DNA of 64,000 nucleotides from CAYGHE01 sp964349805 (GTDB lineage: Bacteria > Patescibacteriota > Saccharimonadia > Saccharimonadales > Saccharimonadaceae), in assembly GCA_964349805.1 (NCBI GenBank), contig CAYGHE010000002.1, positions 21,435 to 85,434 on the forward strand. Reading direction: 5' to 3'. Below the pieces are notes generated by a model. It was not told the origin of the DNA. It ran no database searches and saw only the letters and a program-made list of their open reading frames with translations. Shown one piece after another: positions 16,448 through 26,066 of the stretch. Position 1 is the first letter of the stretch; each line of letters starts with the position of its first letter. Position numbers and translations under genes: made by a program.

Positions 16448-18070
16448 TTATATGACCCTGTTTATCTCGTCCAATGTCGTATCGCCGCGCAAAGCCGCTA
16501 GCACGCCACGCTCCATGAGCGTAACCATGCCTGACTCACGAGCGGTCTTTTCAATAATCTCGGCGTGTATATCAACCTCATCTCCTCGCAAGAACTTTTG
16601 GATGTTTTCGTTGATTACCATCTGCTCCATGATTACTATCCGCCCCTTGTAGCCAAAAGGTGAATCTTCGGTAACTACTGGGCGCCACAATTTAAAGGAA
16701 CTTAGGTCTGGTTTTTCAATATGGGCAGGCAGGTCTTTTAAGGCATCCTGTACCCATTGGCGAGTAGCATCATCTGGTTCGTACTCTTCCTTTGAGGAGT
16801 CGTCTAGGCGTCGTACTAGACGCTGAGCGATGACTAACCGTATAGCCGAGCTAAATATCGGATTAACCCCTATTAAGCCAATCATACGGCTAAAAGCGGC
16901 GGCTGTAGAATTGGCATGAAAGCTCGATAGCACCAAGTGCCCCGTAATAGAGGCCTGGATAGCCGTTTTGGCTGTATCAGCGTCACGAATCTCACCTAGC
17001 ATCACTACGTCCGGGTCTTGGCGCAAAATAGATCTCAACCCTTCATCAAAACTTTGACCAGCAGTGGTGTCAACAGGTATTTGCGAAATACCGGGTAAGC
17101 TGTATTCTATAGGGTCCTCTAGGGTTATGATTTTTCGATCGGTAGAGTTCAAAGCATTCAAGATGCTATATAAAGTAGTCGATTTTCCACTACCGGTTGG
17201 GCCAACCATTAATACCATGCCTCGAGGGTGACTGATGATTTCGTCAATTTCTTTGCGTTCGTGCTCACCAATATTCAAGCGGTCTATGTTCAACATGGAT
17301 TCATCAAAGTTGAACAGCCTTAGGACTGAATCCTGCCCGTACATCGTGGGCGCCATTTCAACACGTACGTTCAACAAATGAGTTTCGCCATCGCGCGTGA
17401 TTTCTTTTTGCATATGACCAGATTGGGGTGTAGTTGCAGCCGTTGAAATATTAGCTCGCGATGCTAACGCTCCTAAGATTACCCGATAGCGGTCACTGTC
17501 TAAATCGGCCACTGGATGCAACGCGCCATCAATACGCATCCGAATACGCATGTGAGTACGTTGGTTTTCTATATGAATATCGCTAGCTCCTAGCTTATCG
17601 GCCTGATCCAATAAATAGTCAAAAACTTCGTCTATACCGACAGAGTTAAGCGTTCTGCTAACTCCTGCCATTGTGTCGCTATCACCTACGCTAGCTATCT
17701 TGATATCATCATGGACTATTTTTATCGGCGGATCATAACGGTTCATGATTTCTCGGTAACCGCTAAGACTGATTAACAAAAACTCAATGCCTCGCCCGGC
17801 ATCATTGTATTCTTTCGTAAGTTGATGAATGAAAGATTGAGGGGTCTGCGTGGTAACTCCAAAACGCCAAGCCACCCCCTCATTCCCAACCGTCAGAGGA
17901 ATTATGCGGTTTTGATGCATAGTAGCGTTATCAAGCGCGCCCTTTACCAGCTCCATGGTTTCTTCAATTGATCTGGTATCTAGATACTGAACGCCTAAAA
18001 TAGCGGCGCGCTGTTTAGTACCTTGTTCGTCTTGTTCGCGACGATTTTGCTGAATTCGATCCTCATCCAT
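16448..18070 (-). CDS. GspE/PilB-type secretion or pilus assembly ATPase
   Basis: 540 residues. An N-terminal T2SSE-like domain (about 1-130) precedes the hexameric ATPase core with DIHIENQ, Walker A GPTGSGKST (about residues 276-284), the Asp box with TLEDPIEY, Walker B VVMLGEIRDADTA, and the His box SFHANSTAAA. Such ATPases power type IV pilus extension or type II secretion at the inner membrane. No zinc-binding tetracysteine is obvious. No other pilus genes lie in the window, so the machine served is unknown. The ATG at 18070 is 8 nt after a -10-like TATATT at 18079-18084, again without a Shine-Dalgarno. Confidence 0.93.
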   Translation of the reverse strand: MDEDRIQQNRREQDEQGTKQRAAILGVQYLDTRSIEETMELVKGALDNATMHQNRIIPLTVGNEGVAWRFGVTTQTPQSFIHQLTKEYNDAGRGIEFLLISLSGYREIMNRYDPPIKIVHDDIKIASVGDSDTMAGVSRTLNSVGIDEVFDYLLDQADKLGASDIHIENQRTHMRIRMRIDGALHPVADLDSDRYRVILGALASRANISTAATTPQSGHMQKEITRDGETHLLNVRVEMAPTMYGQDSVLRLFNFDESMLNIDRLNIGEHERKEIDEIISHPRGMVLMVGPTGSGKSTTLYSILNALNSTDRKIITLEDPIEYSLPGISQIPVDTTAGQSFDEGLRSILRQDPDVVMLGEIRDADTAKTAIQASITGHLVLSSFHANSTAAAFSRMIGLIGVNPIFSSAIRLVIAQRLVRRLDDSSKEEYEPDDATRQWVQDALKDLPAHIEKPDLSSFKLWRPVVTEDSPFGYKGRIVIMEQMVINENIQKFLRGDEVDIHAEIIEKTARESGMVTLMERGVLAALRGDTTLDEINRVI

Positions 18071-18117
18071 TACTTATAAATATACCAAAATACTTATGGT
18101 TTAGCTATTGAGGATAC

Positions 18118-18148
18118 TTTTTACGGGTCTTGCCGCTCGGCTGGGGGA
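18118..18148 (+). repeat. copy of a dispersed GC-rich intergenic motif
   Basis: TTTTTACGGGTCTTGCC lies in the divergent promoter region between the GspE-type gene and trmH. It matches the motif at 31231-31246 except for one base, and in inverted form part of 34200-34215. Confidence 0.5.
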
Positions 18149-18171
18149 GTAATTAATGTTAAATTGAATGT

Positions 18172-18657
18172 ATGCCTGAGATAATCGTAATCGCCCATAA
18201 TATCCGTTCTACTTATAATGTGGGGTCTATTTTCCGTACTTGTGATGGGTTTGGCGTAAAGAAGTTAATTCTTAGCGGGTACACACCCTACCCTTCCGTT
18301 TTGAAAGATTCACGGCTCCCACATATAGTAAGCAAATTAACTGACCAAATAAAAAAGACGGCTCTGGGCGCTGAAAAGACAGTAGCCTTTGAATATCAAG
18401 ACAAACCGAATTTAGAATTATTAAAGACAGCTGGGTTCACTGTGGTTGGATTGGAGCAAGATACCAGAAGCATATCACTAAAAGATTATCAGCCACCCCA
18501 AAAAATAGCCTTACTGTTAGGCGAGGAAGTTAACGGTATTGAATCTGATTTGCGAGATCAGTGCGACGCCTTGGTAGAAATCCCGATGCACGGACAAAAA
18601 GAATCCTTCAACGTCGCCGTCGCCACTGGAATCGTCCTGTACTCGTTATCTGTTTAA
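18172..18657 (+). CDS. TrmH/SpoU-family RNA 2'-O-methyltransferase
   Basis: 161 residues with the SPOUT fold: motif 1 NIRSTYNVGSIFRTCDGFG, motif 2 LLLGEEVNGIE and motif 3 IPMHGQKESFNVAVATGIV forming the trefoil-knot S-adenosylmethionine site. It has no N-terminal substrate-binding domain, so this is the minimal form; the target (tRNA or rRNA ribose) cannot be deduced. The start at 18172 has no Shine-Dalgarno; a weak -10 TAAATT ends 6 nt before it. It converges on dnaE with only 4 nt between stops. Confidence 0.92.
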   Translation: MPEIIVIAHNIRSTYNVGSIFRTCDGFGVKKLILSGYTPYPSVLKDSRLPHIVSKLTDQIKKTALGAEKTVAFEYQDKPNLELLKTAGFTVVGLEQDTRSISLKDYQPPQKIALLLGEEVNGIESDLRDQCDALVEIPMHGQKESFNVAVATGIVLYSLSV

Positions 18658-18661
18658 CTGT

Positions 18662-21600
18662 TTATTTCAATATCACGCTGTCTTCGCCGAGAGTTTTAAC
18701 AAGAATTGAAATCAATTCGTCAGATGGTTCTATTTTAAATGGCAATCTAATAGCTGATTGTTTCTGATCACCTAACACTAGTATCACGTCTGACAAACCT
18801 GGGTGCTTAGCGCAACTTCGCTTTAGGGTTAATAATGCTTTATGGTCATCAGGGTCTTTGACTCGGATATATAGTTTTTGATCCATGGGAGTAACCGGAA
18901 CCGATACCGCCACTGGAACAGGAGTTGCCACACTCACATTTGTTGGTTTATGAGGCACGATTTTTGGTATGTTTGGTTTTTTGTTGACACCAGTCCCCAC
19001 GCCATCCAGGTCTTGTTCGGTCACGAACTGAATATTATCGGCGGTTATTTTGGCGTCACCATTAGAATTACCCTCTTTGTCACGCGAACTAATTTTGCCG
19101 TCAACTTTGATGATAACGTCTTGCAATAGCCGCTCGCCTATTTTTTCGTAAAGGTTCGGGAATACTATAACTTCGATCTCTCCGCCTTTATCTTCTAGGC
19201 GAATAAAGGCCATTCTCTTGCCTCCCTTTGTCACAATCACTCGAATTGTCGAGATAATTCCCCCGGCCGTTATGTTTTTGCCATCCATTTCAGCTACCAC
19301 CTGATCTAATGATACGGTTTGCTCCGCAAGATAGGCCTCGTAACTATCCAGAGGATGAGCGCTGATATAAAGTCCTAGTAATTCCCTCTCCCAAACTAAC
19401 CGCTCTTTGTCGGTGGATTTTACTGGTGCTGGCTGCAAGTTAATCGTCAATTTAGAAGAAGCGTCCTCTATACCGTCAAATAATCCCGTTTGTGAGCTAA
19501 GGGCGTCTTTTTGGACTTTAGAGGCAAATGCCTGGATGATATCAAGGTTAAATAAAAGGTCAGATCTGTCTCCTAGACTGTCAAAACCGCCAGTTTTAAT
19601 AAGTGATTCCCAAGCTTTCTTGTTAAAACTGCCGACCTTGACTCGTTTGGCAAAGTCCTCGATACTTGTGAATTTGCCGTCTTCGCGAGCCCTCAAAGCT
19701 TCTTCTACCGCTCCTACACCTACACCTTTAACAGCCGCCATCCCGAATCGAATAGCTTTTTTGCCGGGTACAACCGCAAACTCTACGAATCCTTCATTAA
19801 CGTCTGGCGGTAAGACTTCTATGCCCATGTGTTTGCATTCTGCAATTTCAATAGCTAATCTATCGATATTATCTTGATCGCTCGTCATTAGAGCCGCCAT
19901 AAAAGCTTCTGGGTAGTGGGCTTTCAGATAGGCGGTCCAATAAGCAATTGTTCCGTAACACGTAGCGTGAGCTTTGTTGAACGAGTAGTCGGCGAATGGT
20001 TGAATTTGTTGCCAAAGTTTTTCTGCTTGAGACTGCGTGAGACCTTGCTGTTTACAGCCTTCTATAAACTTGGGCTCTTCGGCGGCCATGATATCACGCT
20101 TTTTCTTGCCTATAGCCTTTCGAACGAGATCAGCTTCGCCCGCGCTATACCCAGCCACCAATTGCAACAACATAATGATTTGTTCTTGGTAAACCATAAC
20201 TCCGTAGGTGGGTCTTAAAATAGGCTCTAGGCTTGGGTGTAAGAAAGAAACCGACTTGGGGTCATTTTTGCCTTTTATGTACCTTGGTATTTCAGGTAAC
20301 GGCCCCGGTCGGTAAAGTGCAACCATGGCAACTATGTCTTCGAATCGGTTAGGTTTTAACTCTTTTAGATAACGCTTCATTCCAGCGGATTCTATTTGGA
20401 AAACACCCGTAGTATCCGCTCTGCGAAGTAGCTGAAATGTTTTAGCATCATCAAATGGAATATCATTAAGTTCTATATCCGTTTCGTGAACTTTTTTCAC
20501 GATTCTTATGGTGTTTTTGATAATAGTCAGGTTTGAAAGCCCCAAGAAGTCTACCTTTAAAAGGCCGAGGTCTTCTACTGGACCCATGGGGTACTGTGTA
20601 GCGACCACCCCTTTTTGAGCCATTTCAAGCGGTATAAATTTAACTATGTCGTCAGGAGCTATAACAACGCCCGCTGCGTGAACACCATGAGAGCGAATAG
20701 TTCCCTCTAACCTGCTAGCAAAATCTATAACCTGTCTCGCTACAGGATTAGTGTCGTACTCGCGTTTTAAGTCAGCATCTTGCTCAACGCAAACCCTTAG
20801 TGGTATGTGCCTTCCTTGAGACGGTGGCGGTATAAGTTTGGCTATTCTATCAGCTTCGGCGTACGGAACTTGCAAAACTCTTGCTACATCACGTACCGCA
20901 GCTCGAGCCGCCATAGTTCCAAAAGTAACAATATTGGCAACTCGATCTTTGCCGTATTTATCGATACAGTATTGGATGACTTCATCCCTGCGAGTGTCTT
21001 GGATATCAACGTCAACATCGGGCGGACTAATACGATGAGGGTTCAAGAAACGCTCGAACATGAGTTCATGATGTATAGGGTCTGCTTCAGTAATCTTTAA
21101 AGAGTAAGCCACTATAGAGCCTGCTGCCGATCCTCTGCCGGGTCCAAAAACTATTCCACGGTCCTTGCCCCATTTAATAAAATCCCAAACTATAAGAAAG
21201 TAGCCGTTATAACCCGATTCCCTGATAGTCTTTAGCTCAAACTCAGCTCTTTCCACCACCTCTTTTGATAGCTTCTTTTTAGCTTCTTCTACGGCCATTG
21301 TCGTAGCTTTTTGCTCGTCTACGCCACCATAGCGCCAGGCTAAGCCCTGCCATACTAATTTGCGTAGGTAATCTTCTTCCGTCTCTCCGCCCGGAGTGTC
21401 AAATTTCGGAATTAACATTTCGCCTAGTTTGATTTCGACATTACAGCGATTAGCTACAGCCAAAGTGTTAGTTATAACTTCGGGGTGTTCTTCCCCCCAC
21501 CTGCCTATAATATCCCGAGGATCGGTAACGTGCAGTTGAAAATCTTTCATGCTCATCCGATCGGTGTCGCTCAAAAAAGAACCTGTTTGGACGCATAATA

Positions 21601-22327
21601 AAATTTCGTGAGCTTCCTTGTCTTCGAGATTCAAATAATGAGCGTCGCAAGTAACTACTGCCGGGATATCAAGATCTTTAGATAATTTCAAAAGATACTC
21701 ATTAACTTTATTTTGAACATCCCAATGATCCGGAGAATCAGGATGGCCATGATCTTGCAGTTCTAAATAGTAACGATCCCCAAAGACTGACCTGTACCAC
21801 TCGGCTATTTGCTTGGCTTTGTCGTAGTTGTCTACTTGCAAGTTTTCACCTAACTCAGAACCGGCGCAACCCGATAACACTATCAACCCTTCGTTATATT
21901 TTTCGAGAATCTCATGGTCCATTCGGGGTTTATAGTATTTACCTTCTAGCTCAGATATAGACACCAAGCGCATCAGGTTGCGATAGCCCTTGTCGTTCAT
22001 AGCCAAGATAGTTAAGTGATATCTAGCCTTGTCTTTTTGAGGGTCGCGGTCGTGGCGCGAACGCGCCGCAATATACGCCTCTATACCGATAATCGGCTTA
22101 ACACCCCCATCCTTGGCGGCTTTATAAAACTCGATTGCGCCAGATATAGTTCCGTGATCAGTAATCGCCACGGCCTCCATACCAAGCTCAACAGTCTTTT
22201 TCACTAAACCAGGTATCTTAGTTAACCCGTCCAGCAAGCTGTGATGAGTATGATTGTGCAAATGCACAAAATCTGATGATTTCAACTTAGAACGCGTAAC
22301 GTCCAAAGGTTTTGATTTAGCCCCCAT
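18662..22327 (-). CDS. dnaE: DNA polymerase III alpha subunit
   Basis: The 1221-residue replicative polymerase. The N-terminal PHP domain begins at HLHNHTHHSLLDG (metal-binding His), the catalytic palm has PDVDVDIQDTRRDE (the Asp triad), helix-hairpin-helix and beta-binding regions follow, and an OB domain lies near residues 1005-1085 (TAGGIISTIRVIVTKGG). The C-terminus after about 1100 is Pro/Val-rich and ends in a tau-binding-like segment. This is the DnaE1 class; proofreading would come from a separate subunit or the PHP domain. A TATACT at 22339-22344 ends 11 nt before the ATG, with no clear Shine-Dalgarno. Confidence 0.98.
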   Translation of the reverse strand: MGAKSKPLDVTRSKLKSSDFVHLHNHTHHSLLDGLTKIPGLVKKTVELGMEAVAITDHGTISGAIEFYKAAKDGGVKPIIGIEAYIAARSRHDRDPQKDKARYHLTILAMNDKGYRNLMRLVSISELEGKYYKPRMDHEILEKYNEGLIVLSGCAGSELGENLQVDNYDKAKQIAEWYRSVFGDRYYLELQDHGHPDSPDHWDVQNKVNEYLLKLSKDLDIPAVVTCDAHYLNLEDKEAHEILLCVQTGSFLSDTDRMSMKDFQLHVTDPRDIIGRWGEEHPEVITNTLAVANRCNVEIKLGEMLIPKFDTPGGETEEDYLRKLVWQGLAWRYGGVDEQKATTMAVEEAKKKLSKEVVERAEFELKTIRESGYNGYFLIVWDFIKWGKDRGIVFGPGRGSAAGSIVAYSLKITEADPIHHELMFERFLNPHRISPPDVDVDIQDTRRDEVIQYCIDKYGKDRVANIVTFGTMAARAAVRDVARVLQVPYAEADRIAKLIPPPSQGRHIPLRVCVEQDADLKREYDTNPVARQVIDFASRLEGTIRSHGVHAAGVVIAPDDIVKFIPLEMAQKGVVATQYPMGPVEDLGLLKVDFLGLSNLTIIKNTIRIVKKVHETDIELNDIPFDDAKTFQLLRRADTTGVFQIESAGMKRYLKELKPNRFEDIVAMVALYRPGPLPEIPRYIKGKNDPKSVSFLHPSLEPILRPTYGVMVYQEQIIMLLQLVAGYSAGEADLVRKAIGKKKRDIMAAEEPKFIEGCKQQGLTQSQAEKLWQQIQPFADYSFNKAHATCYGTIAYWTAYLKAHYPEAFMAALMTSDQDNIDRLAIEIAECKHMGIEVLPPDVNEGFVEFAVVPGKKAIRFGMAAVKGVGVGAVEEALRAREDGKFTSIEDFAKRVKVGSFNKKAWESLIKTGGFDSLGDRSDLLFNLDIIQAFASKVQKDALSSQTGLFDGIEDASSKLTINLQPAPVKSTDKERLVWERELLGLYISAHPLDSYEAYLAEQTVSLDQVVAEMDGKNITAGGIISTIRVIVTKGGKRMAFIRLEDKGGEIEVIVFPNLYEKIGERLLQDVIIKVDGKISSRDKEGNSNGDAKITADNIQFVTEQDLDGVGTGVNKKPNIPKIVPHKPTNVSVATPVPVAVSVPVTPMDQKLYIRVKDPDDHKALLTLKRSCAKHPGLSDVILVLGDQKQSAIRLPFKIEPSDELISILVKTLGEDSVILK

Positions 22328-22383
22328 GCCTAACTAGTAGTATAACCAAGACGAGACCCTCTTGTCTGTAGTAAAAAGGACTT

Positions 22384-22674
22384 TTAAACTTCTCGCTGCC
22401 TGATAGCGTCTATGACGCCCTGAATATATTCTCCGCTAACCGGTAACCATCCTACCAATTGACTCAACGCCCATATCAACAAAGCTACAACAACAGTACC
22501 ACCTAGCACTGTACCAAATCCAAAGAAAATACCACGCCAAAAATTCATCCAATATACGCGGCGCCGACTTTGATACATATCATAGAAAAATTCTTCGAAT
22601 AGTCGGCGACGAGCAGCACGTTCCGTGCGTTTTTCAGCCATGTTAGCAAGTTTTTTTCTGGTTTTTTTAATCAT
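22384..22674 (-). CDS. DUF5665-type small membrane protein
   Basis: 96 residues: a basic N-terminal half (KKTRKKLANMAEKRTERAARR) with amphipathic helices, one hydrophobic segment (about 48-70, FGTVLGGTVVVALLIWAL) and a short C-terminus. The LFEEFFYDMYQSRRRVYWMNF segment resembles proteins annotated DUF5665. Function unknown. It is last in a run of three small envelope genes (23268 to 22384) and has no strong Shine-Dalgarno. Confidence 0.7.
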   Translation of the reverse strand: MIKKTRKKLANMAEKRTERAARRRLFEEFFYDMYQSRRRVYWMNFWRGIFFGFGTVLGGTVVVALLIWALSQLVGWLPVSGEYIQGVIDAIRQREV

Positions 22675-22700
22675 TTTTCAGTTTTAACTGATATCTATAT

Positions 22701-23009
22701 CTATTTTTTACTCTTGAACCCTTTTTTAGCACCTTCAAGCACACGTTCAGTGCGAGTCTTGAAATCTGCTGCCTTTTCCTTGGCGTCCTCTATCGTTCCT
22801 TCAGCCTTATCTTTGGCTTCATTGGCGACAGTACCGACCTTATCAGCTGCCTGCTTGGACTTCCGAGCAGCATCTGATTTTATATCATCAGCCTTTACTT
22901 TCAGATCAGCCCTGGTTTCCTTGCCACTTTTGGGCGCAGTCAATAGCCCTGTTACTAAACCGGCGGCAGCTCCAAATAGAGCGCCTAGAGCGAATTTACC
23001 TTTTGTCAT
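22701..23009 (-). CDS. YtxH-like small membrane protein
   Basis: 102 residues from ATG 23009; the GTG six bases upstream is too close to the strong GGAGG. The Gly/Ala-rich N-terminal hydrophobic segment (ALGALFGAAAGLVTGLLTAP) followed by KSGKETRADLK is the YtxH signature. The rest is a Lys/Ala/Asp-rich amphipathic coiled coil, as in late-embryogenesis-like stress proteins. Function in the envelope is unknown. It overlaps the upstream gene by 14 nt. Confidence 0.8.
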   Translation of the reverse strand: MTKGKFALGALFGAAAGLVTGLLTAPKSGKETRADLKVKADDIKSDAARKSKQAADKVGTVANEAKDKAEGTIEDAKEKAADFKTRTERVLEGAKKGFKSKK

Positions 23010-23268
23010 CGTCACTCCCTCCTCTTTTATCCTTTAAATTACTGGCCCATTTTTTAACAATGTTAAGGAAGAACAGCGGTGAAGCCATTTTTGCAGCTCC
23101 AGCCACGGCTGCTTCTATGTGATCCGCTGTGCGTTCTGCTGACTTAGTAACTCTGCGGATCTGTCTGGTTAAGACTATTAGGTAAATTACGAGAGCAACG
23201 CCTAGCACTAAGAAGAAGCCTAAAAATATCGATATAATGATTACTAAAATTTCTGCGGCGGAACTCAT
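22996..23268 (-). CDS. small single-pass membrane protein with amphipathic helix
   Basis: 90 residues from ATG 23268, chosen because GGAGG lies 9 nt upstream. A 24-residue hydrophobic helix (about 6-29) precedes a basic segment (TRQIRRVTKSAERTADHIE) resembling the membrane-proximal part of DUF948-type proteins. No catalytic motif. The gene overlaps the YtxH-like gene, with which it likely forms an operon; paired YtxH/DUF948 proteins are common in Gram-positive-type envelopes. Confidence 0.7.
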   Translation of the reverse strand: MSSAAEILVIIISIFLGFFLVLGVALVIYLIVLTRQIRRVTKSAERTADHIEAAVAGAAKMASPLFFLNIVKKWASNLKDKRGGSDDDKR

Positions 23269-23324
23269 AATGTTAATACCTCCATATTTAATTATTAGCA
23301 CAAACTATGCCAAAAAGCAAGTGC

Positions 23325-24200
23325 TTACTTTAATCGTCCCTTCAGGTAAGCGGCAAAATCCTTGCTATATACAGGGTGTTCTAGTGCTACATCTGCAACA
23401 GCTTTTAGATACTTGAGCGGATCACCTGTATCATGCCAAACGCCTTCTATCATGCATCCGTACACGGCATCTTTGAGAGCTAACGTATTTAAACTGTTAG
23501 CTAGTGTTAATTCGCCGACCGTCGCCGACTCTTCTTGTTTAATTAAAGGGATGATATCGGACGTCAGCAAATAACTACCAACTGAAGCGTATTCCGAAAG
23601 CGCGTTAGCTTCCCCAGGTTTTTCTACCAGCCCTTTGATAGCAAATAATTTACCCTTAACTTTTTTGCCAACATCGGCCATGCCATATTTGTCGGCATCT
23701 TTTTTGTCAATTTTTATCAAAGATATTACTGACTTGCCGGTCTCGTTGTAAGCTTCTTTTAGTTGAATAGGCCAAGCGACATCAGATCGAAAGAAGTCGT
23801 CGGCAAAGAACACAAAAAACGGTTCGTCGTCATTAATTAAATGCCGGGCATTTAATATGGGCCGAGCATTTCCCTTAGGTGATCCTTTTTGACGAACATA
23901 CACGAAGTTCGCCATTTCGGCGATAGTTTTTATCTGCTCCGCCTGATCGCTCTTACCCCTTTCTCGCAGTTCGCTTTCTAATTCATCGCTACGATCAAAA
24001 TGGTCTTCTATGGCCCGCTTGGTACTACCGGTAACTATAATTATGTCCGTTACACCCGCTGCCACGGCTTGTTCGACAATAATTTGAATCACCGGTTTGT
24101 CGATAATCGGTAACATTTCTTTGGGCATAGCCTTGGTTTGTGGCAAAAAGCGAGTCCCTAGACCGGCCGCACATATAATAGCTTTAGTGGGTTGCTTCAT
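23325..24200 (-). CDS. galU: UTP-glucose-1-phosphate uridylyltransferase
   Basis: 291 residues from ATG 24200 (KQPTKAIICAAG); the frame is open upstream, but TATAGT at 24209-24214 ends 8 nt before this ATG. The nucleotidyltransferase signature GLGTRFLPQTKAMPKEMLP and the later Asp-containing FFADDFF and GLVEKPGEA are present. It makes UDP-glucose for cell-envelope glycans. It follows gatB by 9 nt. Confidence 0.96.
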   Translation of the reverse strand: MKQPTKAIICAAGLGTRFLPQTKAMPKEMLPIIDKPVIQIIVEQAVAAGVTDIIIVTGSTKRAIEDHFDRSDELESELRERGKSDQAEQIKTIAEMANFVYVRQKGSPKGNARPILNARHLINDDEPFFVFFADDFFRSDVAWPIQLKEAYNETGKSVISLIKIDKKDADKYGMADVGKKVKGKLFAIKGLVEKPGEANALSEYASVGSYLLTSDIIPLIKQEESATVGELTLANSLNTLALKDAVYGCMIEGVWHDTGDPLKYLKAVADVALEHPVYSKDFAAYLKGRLK

Positions 24201-24209
24201 AGATATCAA

Positions 24210-25649
24210 CTATAACCTTTCGCGAATTAATTTTTGGGCGAGGGCTGGGTTAGCTCTACCGCTTGATTTCTTCATCACCTGCCCGACCAAATAGCCTATA
24301 GCCTTATCTTTGCCGTCTTTAATATCAATTATCGATTGAGAGTTGGCCGGGTCAGTTAAAATTTCATCAACGATACTAGCGATTTCGCCTTCGTCACTAA
24401 CTTGTAACAAATTCTTATTTTCGGCAATTTCACGAGCAGTTTTATCGCTAGTCAATAATTCGTTAAAAACTTCTTTGGAGGAAGTTGAAGAAAGCTCGTT
24501 CTTTTCGACCATGTTAGACAATTCAATGAATCCTTCGGGTGAGAAGTTGCTAGCAACGACAGCTGTTTCTTCGTCTTCTGACACAACAGCACTGGCAAAC
24601 CAATGCGCTACACGACGAGCAGCAGACTCGCCAGCAGCTTCCTGGATTTCGGTTATCAGAACAGCGTAGCTTTGATTATTAAGCAAAGCTTCTACTACTG
24701 AGCTGTCGAGTTTGAGGCTCTGCCATTTATCCCGGTAATAGGCTGGAAGAGGCGGAACTGTCTTTTGAATTTCGTCTATTTCCTGATCTTCCAAGACGAT
24801 TGGTGGAATATCAGGCTCTGGCATGTAGCGATAGTCCTGTGCCTGCTCTTTTCCTCGCTGAGATACGGTCTTTTGTTTGGCGTCATCCCAACCTCGAGTT
24901 TCCTGAACGACCACTTCTCCGCGCTCTAATAATTCGACTTGTCTTTTGAATTCATATTCGGCAGCTTTTTCAACACTACGGAAGGAGTTCAGGTTTTTAG
25001 TTTCGGAACGAGTGCCTAGTTCTTTGGCGTCTTTCAAGGCAACAGATACGTTAACGTCAAAACGCATATTGCCATGGTATAAATCACCAAAAGTTACACC
25101 AGCGTATGTCATTAACCTGTGCAATTCGATAGCATACGCCTTGGCTTCAGCCGCTGAATGAATATCGGGCTCGGAAACTATTTCAATCAATGGCGTACCG
25201 GCACGATTGAGGTCTACCAGGCTATGGTCTGCATGGTGAATAAGTTTACCGGCATCTTCTTCAAGATGAGCGTGGTGAACCCTTATGCGTGAGCTAGAGC
25301 CGTTTTTAAGAGGCACATCCACCCAACCTTCTAAGATTATCGGGTTATACATTTGCGATATCTGATATCCTTTGGGTAAATCAGGATAAAAATAATGTTT
25401 GCGATCGAAACGGCTGACTTTAGCTATTTTAGCGTTAAGAGCTTTGCCGGCTTTTATAGCCAGTGTCACGGCTTCACGATTGAGAATCGGTAGCATACCG
25501 GGCAGGCCATAGTCAATTGGGCTAATAACACTGTTGGGTTCTTTACTGCGGGCATCGTTATCCGCTGGGCTAAATAATTTGGTGAGAGTAGCAAGCTGAA
25601 CGTGGCATTCTATACCAATTGTCATTACATATTTCATGTCACTATTCAT
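24210..25649 (-). CDS. gatB: Asp-tRNA(Asn)/Glu-tRNA(Gln) amidotransferase subunit B
   Basis: 479 residues; binds the misacylated tRNA and phosphorylates its side chain. The GatB cradle begins at GIECHVQL, with the PDLPKGYQISQ and LEEDAGKL segments, and the C-terminal helical and YqeY-like tail (about 325-479) ends in KKSSGRANPALAQKLI. Full length. Its ATG overlaps the stop of the 139-residue membrane gene by 4 nt. Confidence 0.97.
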   Translation of the reverse strand: MNSDMKYVMTIGIECHVQLATLTKLFSPADNDARSKEPNSVISPIDYGLPGMLPILNREAVTLAIKAGKALNAKIAKVSRFDRKHYFYPDLPKGYQISQMYNPIILEGWVDVPLKNGSSSRIRVHHAHLEEDAGKLIHHADHSLVDLNRAGTPLIEIVSEPDIHSAAEAKAYAIELHRLMTYAGVTFGDLYHGNMRFDVNVSVALKDAKELGTRSETKNLNSFRSVEKAAEYEFKRQVELLERGEVVVQETRGWDDAKQKTVSQRGKEQAQDYRYMPEPDIPPIVLEDQEIDEIQKTVPPLPAYYRDKWQSLKLDSSVVEALLNNQSYAVLITEIQEAAGESAARRVAHWFASAVVSEDEETAVVASNFSPEGFIELSNMVEKNELSSTSSKEVFNELLTSDKTAREIAENKNLLQVSDEGEIASIVDEILTDPANSQSIIDIKDGKDKAIGYLVGQVMKKSSGRANPALAQKLIRERL

Positions 25650-26065
25650 AGTGCCCCCAAATCTTTTAGCGCTTGCTCAAAAGCGTTAAGTGCCTTGCGA
25701 GCGTCCTCAGACGATACGTCAACATCCGATTCGTGGGCTATTCGATTGCGTAGTTTATGAGCGCCCCACAAAGAGTTATTGTTACTAAATAGTGAGCGAG
25801 CTTTTTTCATTCTTTCTGACATAATTTGGCCTTTTATGCCTCGTTCTTTCAAGGCTCTATCTACTAATTTGTCGGCATTGAGTACCGCTAAATGATAGCT
25901 AGAAGGCTCGCCTTCTACAAGTTTAGACTTTATATTAGACCAATCGGTCTGGTAGCGCCTAGCATCTAAACGCGTAGTCCGTTTTTGCGTCAGGTTTATA
26001 AAAACGAACAGTAAAAGACCGACAATAATTACAGCGGCAAAAAGAATGATTATCTCTGAATTCAT
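25646..26065 (-). CDS. small membrane protein encoded between gatA and gatB
   Basis: 139 residues: one N-terminal transmembrane helix (about 5-24), then a soluble mostly helical domain with Arg/Lys clusters, KGQIMSERMKKARSLF and HKLRNRIAHESDVDVSSEDA. The latter resembles the LRNxxAHE pattern of HEPN-like or DUF4145-type helical domains, but I cannot confirm a family. It starts 1 nt after gatA and overlaps gatB by 4 nt, so it is translationally coupled to both. Confidence 0.6.
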   Translation of the reverse strand: MNSEIIILFAAVIIVGLLLFVFINLTQKRTTRLDARRYQTDWSNIKSKLVEGEPSSYHLAVLNADKLVDRALKERGIKGQIMSERMKKARSLFSNNNSLWGAHKLRNRIAHESDVDVSSEDARKALNAFEQALKDLGAL

Positions 26066-26066
26066 T

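Noticed and set aside
23302..23324. Terminator after galU (AAGC-ACTT-GCTT then TTTTT on the minus strand)
   Set aside because: The stem is only 4 bp; too weak to call although the T-tract is suggestive.
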